A stretch of 64,000 nt of DNA from Hahella sp. HNIBRBA332 (GTDB lineage Bacteria; Pseudomonadota; Gammaproteobacteria; Pseudomonadales; Oleiphilaceae): positions 2,418,001 to 2,482,000 of the forward strand of contig NZ_CP132203.1 in the NCBI RefSeq assembly GCF_030719035.1. The letters are read 5' to 3'. Made by a program: the position numbers and the translations under genes. The notes below the pieces were generated by a model. The model saw only the letters and a list, made by a program, of their open reading frames with translations. It searched no databases and was not told the DNA's origin. How positions within the stretch are numbered: position 1 is the stretch's first letter; each line of letters opens with the position of its first letter. Shown in pieces: positions 55,167 to 61,938 of this stretch.

Positions 55167-56273
55167 ATGTCGGAAACTACAAACATCTCAACACGACCGT
55201 TGGTCATCGTCACCGGTTCCGCTGGCGATATCGGGTCCAGTCTCATTCTTACCCTGACGGGAAAGTATCAGGTTATCGGTATGGATCGTGAAGAAACGCC
55301 TCTCGCGGATCACAGCTACACCCTGGACCTGACTTCCCCAAATGACGTCAAGAAAACCTTCGACGCCTTCCGGGAGAAATTTGGCCGTCACATCGCCGCC
55401 GTCTTTCATTTGGCCGCGTATTTCGATTTCACCGGGGAAGACTCCCCGCTCTACGAAGAAGTCAACGTGAATGGCGCACGCAATCTCATGGCGGCGTTGC
55501 AGGATTTCTACGTGGAGCGCTTCATCTACTCCAGCACCATGCTGGTCCATCGCGCCAGCGAGCCTGACGGCGCCCCCATCACCGAGGAAACGCCCCTGGA
55601 CCCGGATTGGGTGTATCCTGAGTACAAGATCAAAGCGGAGATCATCATCAAGGAGAATGCTGGCGCTATGCCCTACAGCATCCTGCGTCTCGCCGGCCTG
55701 TATGACGACAAACAAGCCGCCCCCGTCTTGTCGCAGCAGATCGCGCGCATCTATGAGAGAGATCTGGAAAGCCATTTGTATCCCGGCGACACCGACGCCG
55801 GCCAAGCCTATGTGCATCGTCAGGACTTGATGCAGGCATTTTTGAAAACCTTGCAGCGCCGCCGCGATCTGCCTAAAGAAAACATCATGTTGATTGGCGA
55901 AGAACGCGTCGTAAGTTATGGCGAACTGCAGGATCGCATTGGCGAGTTGATTCACGGCAAGGAACGCTGGCGCACCCTGCGAGTTCCTAAGTCAGTGGCC
56001 AAGGCCGGCGCTTGGGTGGAGGAAAAGGCTGAGCCGATTATTCCCGACAGCATCGATAAGGGCGAGAAGCCTTTCATCAAGCCATTTATGGTGGACATGT
56101 CATCCGATCATTATGAGCTGGATGTCAGTCGCGCCGCCGACCTTCTCGACTGGAAACCGCGGCACGCCCTGTTCGATGACCTGGAGAAGTTGATCGCCAA
56201 CCTGAAGAAAGATCCTCAAGGCTGGTATAAAGCCAATGACGTCACCCCGCCGAAATCCCTCAAGGCATCTTAA
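55167..56273 (+). CDS. NAD-dependent epimerase/dehydratase
   Basis: A short-chain extended dehydrogenase of 368 residues. The start at 55167 (MSETTNISTRPLVIVTGSAGDIGSSL) follows GGAAAGAGTC; the frame upstream to 55068 is not needed. The Rossmann motif VTGSAGDIGSSL (GxxGxxG type), VFHLAAYFDF, the catalytic YSSTMLVH (Ser) and YPEYKIKAE (YxxxK) are visible. The substrate is unknown, but the pairing with a VKOR/SPW membrane protein and Hsp20 genes recurs in stress-tolerance loci I know. The C-terminus (DLLDWKPRHALFDDLEKLI) is typical of nucleotide-sugar epimerases. Confidence 0.88.
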   Translation: MSETTNISTRPLVIVTGSAGDIGSSLILTLTGKYQVIGMDREETPLADHSYTLDLTSPNDVKKTFDAFREKFGRHIAAVFHLAAYFDFTGEDSPLYEEVNVNGARNLMAALQDFYVERFIYSSTMLVHRASEPDGAPITEETPLDPDWVYPEYKIKAEIIIKENAGAMPYSILRLAGLYDDKQAAPVLSQQIARIYERDLESHLYPGDTDAGQAYVHRQDLMQAFLKTLQRRRDLPKENIMLIGEERVVSYGELQDRIGELIHGKERWRTLRVPKSVAKAGAWVEEKAEPIIPDSIDKGEKPFIKPFMVDMSSDHYELDVSRAADLLDWKPRHALFDDLEKLIANLKKDPQGWYKANDVTPPKSLKAS

Positions 56274-56512
56274 TCGTTTAGGCTAAGCGCTTGATTATGC
56301 GCTAAAAATCACTCCTTCGCCGGCAAGTCCGGCGGAGATTCCACTTGTCTCGGCGCTCACATGATATACAATTTTGCTTTCAATACAGGTTCTCACTTAT
56401 CCGCCTTTTGGCTGCCTACCCTTGAAATACAAGCCAATTACACTTGACATAGCCACTGTCATGCTTTTAAATTCGACTTGCTTATACTTGCATTTCAGCC
56501 CAGGTGTTGCAT

Positions 56513-56755
56513 ATGGATACGCAGTCTCAAAAGTCTCCCCGCCAACTCGCCGAAGAAGCGATTCAGCGTTATCGCACTGAATATTTGACCGACCTCGAAA
56601 AGTGGTCCGAAGAGGAGCCAGTGATGTTAGGCGCTCCCCCTTCATCCAAAGAGCAAAGACGCTACAAGCAGCTGTCCCTGAAAGAGATCAGCCGCCTGAT
56701 GGATCAATCGTCCATGGAGTATCAGCTCAAACGCATGAAGTCTCGGGGTTGGTGA
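56513..56755 (+). CDS. Small hypothetical protein in the stress cluster
   Basis: A charged helical protein of 80 residues starting MDTQSQKSPRQLAEEAIQRY, with GGTG upstream of the ATG at 56513. The pattern LSLKEISRLMDQSSMEYQLKRMKSRGW is strongly helical. No family recognised. It converges on the membrane-anchored Hsp20 gene. Confidence 0.6.
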   Translation: MDTQSQKSPRQLAEEAIQRYRTEYLTDLEKWSEEEPVMLGAPPSSKEQRRYKQLSLKEISRLMDQSSMEYQLKRMKSRGW

Positions 56756-56802
56756 AGGCGCCGGGGCGCTCGATCACACGCCAGCGCCTCCCTCTCCAGT
56801 TT

Positions 56803-57408
56803 TCATCCCGTATTTTTCGGGATGGTGATGACGATTTCCTTGCCTTTGTTGTTGATGGTCATCCCTGATTCAATCACCGGGTCGGTCAGCGTCATGGATT
56901 GAGAAAACTGACTGGCGGATACGGTTTTTCCCGCCAACCCGCCAGAGTTACTCTCGCTCTCGCTTCTTACCTTGCCGGAAATTTTCAACGTATCTCCATC
57001 CAGGTCCGCGTTCAGCTCCACCTTTTCACCTTCTGGAACCGTGACAGTGACCCTGTACTCCTTGGCGTTCTCGTCCACTTCAATGTTGGGTCCTGGCGAT
57101 GACAATCCAAAACCCTGCATACTGAAGGTCGAGTTGCCTGGAGCCATATGTTTCATCATCTCATCCATACGCTTCTGCATTTCCGCAAACTGCCCGCTCG
57201 GGTCCCAATTGTCCGACCAGGGGTCCCAGTTTTTGGGCCAGGGGTCGGGCGCCGCGCTCAAGGGGAGATTGATGTTGGGCGTATTCCGCGCCTCCAGGGC
57301 TTCAACTTTCTGATTCAATTCCCAGGTGTAATAGCCCAGGCCCGCCACCGCCGCCAATCCCACGCCAGCGGCGACGCCAAGTAATGTCTTTTTGGTTTGG
57401 CTTTGCAT
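56803..57408 (-). CDS. Membrane-anchored Hsp20/alpha-crystallin protein
   Basis: A small heat-shock protein of 201 residues with an unusual N-terminal anchor (KKTLLGVAAGVGLAAVAGLGYYTWEL), placing the chaperone domain outside the cytoplasm. A Trp/Asp-rich linker (DPWPKNWDPWSDNWDPSG) and a Met-rich helix follow. The alpha-crystallin domain runs from PNIEVDENAKEYRVTVTVPEGEKVELNADL to the C-terminal I-x-I motif in KEIVITIPKN. GAGGTCATTAAC precedes the ATG at 57408. It lies next to a second, cytoplasmic Hsp20. Confidence 0.88.
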   Translation of the reverse strand: MQSQTKKTLLGVAAGVGLAAVAGLGYYTWELNQKVEALEARNTPNINLPLSAAPDPWPKNWDPWSDNWDPSGQFAEMQKRMDEMMKHMAPGNSTFSMQGFGLSSPGPNIEVDENAKEYRVTVTVPEGEKVELNADLDGDTLKISGKVRSESESNSGGLAGKTVSASQFSQSMTLTDPVIESGMTINNKGKEIVITIPKNTG

Positions 57409-57573
57409 GTTAATGACCTCCCTAGCGGAACCGAGGCCCATACGTCTGGAGCGTCATGACGACTTCATGGCGGCGAACAGAGAGGCCGGGCCTCGTCGCC
57501 GGAGGCGGACCTCACAAAGATCCGCCCCGGAATAGTTACAAATGAGTAGTTAGGTTATAAATGAATGCTCAGG

Positions 57574-57707
57574 TTACGAATGAATAGCGATGCGTTTCAC
57601 CTCCTTGGCGTCCGGTTCGCGCCGGGAAATACCAGCTTGAGCACGCCGTGTTTGAGTTGTGTAAGAATGTCCTCCACATTGGCGTCGACGCGATGCGCCT
57701 TGCGTCA
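57574..57707 (-). pseudogene. Hsp20 C-terminal remnant with frameshift
   Basis: Directly after the stop of the IbpA-like gene, the minus strand reads KAHRVDANVEDILTQLKHGV then LKLVFPA. After a shift of one base near the CGCG it continues REPDAKEVKRIAIHS and a stop. This is the end of an alpha-crystallin domain with its I-x-I motif. The remnant lacks the N-terminal part, so a third Hsp20 gene has been lost by deletion and frameshift. Confidence 0.82.
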
Positions 57708-58199
57708 TCAGGCCGCCTGATTGGCGGCGTCAGAACGCTCTTCCGAACCTGCGTCGCCTTCATGCTCCAGCAAATGGCCGTCTTCATTAATCGCAATCTG
57801 CTTGGGCTTCATCGACTCAGGAATGTTCTGCTTCAACGTAATCGTCAGCAGGCCGTTACTGAGCGAGGCGTCTTTCACTTCCACGTACTGGGCCAGATTG
57901 AATGTGCGCTCGAAAGCGCGTCCCGGAATACCCTGATACAGGTAGTTGCGGGAAGCATCTTGTTCCTTGCGGCCGCGTACGGTCAGTACGTTTTTTTCCA
58001 CCGTGATTGCAAGCTCGCTGCGTGCGAAGCCCGCCACCGCCAAGGTGATGGCGTATTGGTTCTCTTCCAGAGCTTCGATGTTGTAAGGCGGATAGGTGGG
58101 CGCGTCAGTCTCGCCGGTGAGCGCGCGATCAATCAGCGACGCCAGTCGTTCAAAGCCGACGCTGTTGCGATAAAGTGGGGTTAAGTCGATTGAGTTCAT
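57708..58199 (-). CDS. Cytoplasmic small heat-shock protein (IbpA-like)
   Basis: A chaperone of 163 residues that holds unfolding proteins. The start at 58199 (MNSIDLTPLYRNSVGFERLASLIDRAL) follows CGGAGGATATACA, the typical IbpA leader. Family landmarks: YPPYNIEALEENQYAITLAVAGF, LTVRGRKEQD, YLYQGIPGRAFERTFNLAQYVEV, LSNGLLTITL and KPKQIAI near the end. It is the regular partner of proteases and Hsp100 in heat shock. A frameshifted Hsp20 remnant follows immediately. Confidence 0.93.
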   Translation of the reverse strand: MNSIDLTPLYRNSVGFERLASLIDRALTGETDAPTYPPYNIEALEENQYAITLAVAGFARSELAITVEKNVLTVRGRKEQDASRNYLYQGIPGRAFERTFNLAQYVEVKDASLSNGLLTITLKQNIPESMKPKQIAINEDGHLLEHEGDAGSEERSDAANQAA

Positions 58200-58366
58200 T
58201 GTATATCCTCCGCTTTGAAGCAATATAAACAAAGTCAAAAGACCAAGGGGCAATCCCTGGCGATTACCAATTTATGGTCGGACCGCGACTTTTCAAGTGT
58301 GAATTTTGTGACAATTCAGACAGGATTTAAGCAGCGTCGGAAATGAATGCGAGCAGCAAAGCGGAG

Positions 58367-59131
58367 CTATTTCGCCAGCTTCAGATAGTTGTCAGCGATG
58401 ACGTCATAGCGCCCATTGTCCTTCAACTCCTGCAGCCGCTGATTGAATAAATCTCGCAGCTGGGCGGACTTGAAAATGGCGTAACGAGGAGCGCTGTTGA
58501 ATAAAGGATGAACAATGTAGGGAGACTCATAAATCGGGCTGGTCGACTGCAGTTGGTTCAGATAGTAATGGAAAATGCGCTTATCCAGAATGATCGCGTC
58601 CGTGCGTTTCAAAAACAGCATCTGCACCTGCGCCCGTTGATCCACTACTTCCTCAATCTGCTGATTCTGCGCCGCCATCTTGGCGTACTCTGGAGTCAGA
58701 TAAAGGTGGGCATTCTGGAACACCACCAGGCGTTTATCCTTCAGGTCATCCACTTTGAGAATCCCTTCCGCCTGATTGTTCAGCGTCACCACTACGTTCT
58801 GGTAGTAAACCACAGGATCGGAAAGGTAATAGCCGCCCTCGGAGTAACTGCCCGGAGGCAGGTTAAACGCGCCATCCACGCGCTGGTTTCGTAACTCCGC
58901 AAACAGGCGCCGGTTCGTGGTGTATATGAAGTTAACCGCATAGCCCTGCTCAGATAACGCTTCGCGAATAATATCCACCACCAGTCCGCGGTTTGCCTCG
59001 GCAATCACATAAGGAGCGATAGATGAAGACGTGATCAGTTCCAGTTGGCGCGAAAGCGTTTGCTCAGCAGCGACACCCTGACCGGCAAGTTGCAACAGAA
59101 AGCAAAACACACCGGATAAGACACCGCGAAT
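58367..59131 (-). CDS. Periplasmic solute-binding-like protein
   Basis: An exported protein of about 254 residues of the SBP_bac_3 type (amino-acid-binding fold), with a signal peptide MIRGVLSGVFCFLLQLAGQGVAA. Family-like segments are YVIAEANRGLVVDIIREALSEQGYAVNFIYTTNRRLFAELRNQRVDGAFNL and YYLSDPVVYYQNVVVTL. No transporter genes are adjacent; such orphan proteins often act as sensors. The ATG at 59131 is preferred over one at 59146. It is the last high-GC gene before the AT-rich island. Confidence 0.85.
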   Translation of the reverse strand: MRGVLSGVFCFLLQLAGQGVAAEQTLSRQLELITSSSIAPYVIAEANRGLVVDIIREALSEQGYAVNFIYTTNRRLFAELRNQRVDGAFNLPPGSYSEGGYYLSDPVVYYQNVVVTLNNQAEGILKVDDLKDKRLVVFQNAHLYLTPEYAKMAAQNQQIEEVVDQRAQVQMLFLKRTDAIILDKRIFHYYLNQLQSTSPIYESPYIVHPLFNSAPRYAIFKSAQLRDLFNQRLQELKDNGRYDVIADNYLKLAK

Positions 59132-59430
59132 CATGAGCAACGCCACCTAATCAAATGATCACCGACAACGTTAAATCAATGGACGCCAAGCTCTTTCTCC
59201 CGTGAATCCTCCCTTATCAATCATAGACGCCCGCCGGGTTAGCGCAAGTAGTCGCTGCTAGCTGTAGCAACACATCTCATATTACTAGCCTAAACTGCCC
59301 ATTAATGATTTGCGCCTTACGACAGTTTGTTTTTCGCAGCCTTTCTGCAAAAGGCCAAACCTATAATATATTTAAATGGACATCCATTAACCACACAGTT
59401 TATAAACACACATAACCACACTATAATCTA
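59132..59430. other. Boundary gap before the AT-rich RiPP-like operon
   Basis: About 300 bases in which composition falls sharply from GC-rich to AT-rich near 59290. A degenerate repeat core (59376, ATGGACATCCAT) is the only motif. I searched both strands for a short precursor peptide gene and saw none. Confidence 0.5.
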
Positions 59431-60471
59431 TTAAACATTTCCATCTATAAACTGATCTAACACTCCACCGTCCTCATCAACCAGAGATAGTAAATTCTCA
59501 AGTACATAACTAGGGTTGTATTTATTCTTATTTATCTTCTTAACAATAGGATAAAATTCTGGCAATACATCAGACCTCTTTTTATATATCTCAGGTAAGA
59601 TAGAAAAGAACGCTAAAGCATGGCGTTGTCTTGACCTGATTGCACTATTTATCTTTCCCCATGAAAACGGAGATGTCAGAAATTTATCTGAGTCTTTGGA
59701 AGACTCTCCCCATGACTTTACCCAATCTGAACTTCTTGGAAAGCCCGCCGATGCAAAGTAAGCGGGCCCTTGTGATAACAGCTTTCGTCGCGAAGGGACT
59801 GCAAGAGCTGAGTCCACTTTTTCGCGTTTTATTTCTCCTACTTCTTTACCTCTAATAAGCAAACGCGTTGTTTCTGCATAGATCTCTCTTCCTAAGCTGT
59901 CAAAGTCCCGCTGGTGTCCGCCCCAGCGCCAATAGTCTGAAAGTAAAAAGCCACATACTTTGTCATCTACTACAATCTGATCATCATCACTAGCGAACCA
60001 GCGCTCAATCTCGGAGTCCGTATTACGACACAGCTTGTCAAACTCTCTAAACTTATCTACAAAATCCTTCCCCGTCACGGCCGCTCCCTCTATTAAAAGG
60101 CCGCTACCGACAAAGGAATACTGCATGTTCTCTATATACCCTGGCTGATAAATAGTATCCGCGTCAGCCTGAAGTACTAAGGCAGGTTCATCTAAGCTCC
60201 GATGTTTACGTAAATGCTCAGTAATAGCTAAAACACCGGCATTTCGCGCATATACATAACCTTTCCTATATTCTCTGATGATTGAAACATGTTGAGCTCC
60301 CACACATTCTCGAACCCGCGTCATTATAGAGAGAGTATGGTCAGTCGAACCATTATCAACCAGAACCAATATTGTATTAGTCTTTTTTAGCATTCCAAAG
60401 TCAAGTGACTTACAGGTGTCCCACAAATTTTCTTGTTCATTTAGGCAAGGTATAACAATAAAAATTTTCAT
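59431..60471 (-). CDS. Glycosyltransferase family 2 in the RiPP-like operon
   Basis: A GT-A fold enzyme of 346 residues that would transfer a sugar from a nucleotide sugar. The N-terminal sequence KIFIVIPCLNEQENLWDTCKSL, the nucleotide motif LVDNGSTDHTLSI (39-44) and the DxD-like LQADADTIY (103-105) are canonical. The C-terminal half (IRGKEVGEIKREKVDSALAVPSRRKLLSQG) is longer than a minimal GT2 and unfamiliar. It has no membrane helix. It is the last gene of the tight minus-strand operon, 11 bases after the GNAT gene; its acceptor may be the modified peptide. Confidence 0.88.
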   Translation of the reverse strand: MKIFIVIPCLNEQENLWDTCKSLDFGMLKKTNTILVLVDNGSTDHTLSIMTRVRECVGAQHVSIIREYRKGYVYARNAGVLAITEHLRKHRSLDEPALVLQADADTIYQPGYIENMQYSFVGSGLLIEGAAVTGKDFVDKFREFDKLCRNTDSEIERWFASDDDQIVVDDKVCGFLLSDYWRWGGHQRDFDSLGREIYAETTRLLIRGKEVGEIKREKVDSALAVPSRRKLLSQGPAYFASAGFPRSSDWVKSWGESSKDSDKFLTSPFSWGKINSAIRSRQRHALAFFSILPEIYKKRSDVLPEFYPIVKKINKNKYNPSYVLENLLSLVDEDGGVLDQFIDGNV

Positions 60472-60482
60472 ACCTTGTCCAC

Positions 60483-60959
60483 CTAATCCTTTGCACCTGT
60501 GCAGGTCCTAACTCTTTTCATAATCAGTTGGCTATAACCCGGAGGCGAAGCATCAAAGAAGCCAGCAGCTTCTGCAGCCCGCCTTGATGCTATATTAGAC
60601 TTTCTCATGTGGGCATATATAACGTCGTGCTGGCTTTTTAGGCAGGCATAGTAGTACCCAATACGACCAATTCCTCGTCCTTGACTTTTTTTATTTAGAT
60701 AGATCTGAATTGATGCGTGTAAACCGATAGGTGGCTCGTCAATAACGTTAATGTAAACTTCACCAGCGCGAACTCCACAAAACTCTATACGCCACTTCTC
60801 ACCACCAGGTCCCTTACCCTTTCCAGGTGTCCCTGAAAGTGGGACTAGTGTTACGTCAGATGCTTCAACTTTTGGTATATCAAGCCGGGGCTTAACTACT
60901 TTTGGCTTAGGTGTAGGACGCCGTGTTCTTTTACTTGACTTAGCCCTCTCTACACGCAA
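60483..60959 (-). CDS. GNAT-family acyltransferase in the RiPP-like operon
   Basis: An acyltransferase of 158 residues. The acyl-CoA loop KKSQGRGIGRIGYYYAC (QGRGIG at 93-98) and the C-terminal SNIASRRAAEAAGFF are typical GNAT. The first 55 residues are a basic Lys/Arg/Pro-rich, Gly-rich extension (PGKGKGPGGEKWRIEF), probably disordered or for peptide binding. It overlaps the UPF0489 stop by ten bases. Precedent: in selidamide RiPP pathways GNAT enzymes acylate Orn or Lys side chains made available by a peptide arginase. That role here is inference. Confidence 0.85.
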   Translation of the reverse strand: MRVERAKSSKRTRRPTPKPKVVKPRLDIPKVEASDVTLVPLSGTPGKGKGPGGEKWRIEFCGVRAGEVYINVIDEPPIGLHASIQIYLNKKSQGRGIGRIGYYYACLKSQHDVIYAHMRKSNIASRRAAEAAGFFDASPPGYSQLIMKRVRTCTGAKD

Positions 60960-61933
60960 AGAACTTTCTCCAAGCCAACTTGTAAACGTTGATAAGCATC
61001 TCTCCAGTATTCAGCTGGGAAAAAGCCAGGCGAAAACGCAATGGTGACATCTTCTATTTTCAGCTTAATACTGCTCAGTGTTTCAATTAACTCATCAATT
61101 TTTCCATTCATAACCCTCGTATCTGGGTCCAAACGAGAAGGCCTTACTCTCCACTCTGAATCTCCGTCATACCGATTATTGAAATAGTCCATATCAATAT
61201 GAACCAGCACAGTTTTATCAGAAATATCATTTATCCACATGGATGGGTCAGAAGTTGCTAAATAATTCCACTTATGATCATCATTAACAAGCTCAAGTGA
61301 CATTCTACTAGCACCATAATGCAGCAATTTATCCAACTCCCTGTCACTAGAATTCATTTGTATTTTACTATTCCCACTTAGTTTTGGAGGCTGACAAAGA
61401 TGGCGAACTTGAGTAGAAGGTATCTCACATATGAAAGGAGTCATAAAGCTTCCCATTCCTATAGCTCCACTTTCAATGGCCTTCTGCACTGTATGAGGAT
61501 CATAAATATTTATACTCTCCCCTGTAATTGCATCTAGCAAAACTCCATCTTTAGTTACTATTCTTGGTGAACCTAAGTCACGATGATCATCTGCATGTAG
61601 TATTACAATATTTTTATGTTTATTTGAAGGTGTTCGTGATAACCATTCACTCCAACTTAGCAATGTCCAAGTGTCATACAGCACAGTAAAAATCCTGCCA
61701 TTTCTTTTTCGAAATGACCACATTGAAGATAATGTCAGCTCTTTCCCCAACCATTGAAGATTTTCTTGAAGGTTTGGATCAACATGCCTATCTACGTCCG
61801 ATGGCCACTCTAATCTGAGTCTAACTTTGTCATTTTCTATTGTCGGTATTGCATCCTTATCACAAAAGTAGTCGCGCAAAAAGCTATGCCAGTCTTTTTC
61901 GTCAATAGGAAACAAATCTTTTGACACTAACAT
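60950..61933 (-). CDS. UPF0489 family protein, candidate peptide arginase
   Basis: A protein of 327 residues with ureohydrolase-like metal motifs: HADDHRDLGSPR (113-124), HIDMDYFNNRYDGD (245-258) and SPGFFP (301-306). From family knowledge, UPF0489 members such as OspR convert peptidyl Arg to ornithine in RiPP precursors. The remaining chain (GAIGMGSFMTPFICEIP, WNYLATSDPSMWIND) is also family-like. It starts five bases after the radical SAM stop and overlaps the GNAT gene. No signal peptide. Conversion of Arg to Orn would supply a free amine for the GNAT to acylate. Confidence 0.8.
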   Translation of the reverse strand: MLVSKDLFPIDEKDWHSFLRDYFCDKDAIPTIENDKVRLRLEWPSDVDRHVDPNLQENLQWLGKELTLSSMWSFRKRNGRIFTVLYDTWTLLSWSEWLSRTPSNKHKNIVILHADDHRDLGSPRIVTKDGVLLDAITGESINIYDPHTVQKAIESGAIGMGSFMTPFICEIPSTQVRHLCQPPKLSGNSKIQMNSSDRELDKLLHYGASRMSLELVNDDHKWNYLATSDPSMWINDISDKTVLVHIDMDYFNNRYDGDSEWRVRPSRLDPDTRVMNGKIDELIETLSSIKLKIEDVTIAFSPGFFPAEYWRDAYQRLQVGLEKVLCV

Positions 61934-61938
61934 TACCG

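Noticed and set aside
59132..59430. Precursor peptide gene at the end of the RiPP-like operon
   Set aside because: I found no short ORF with a ribosome site and a plausible leader/core on either strand.
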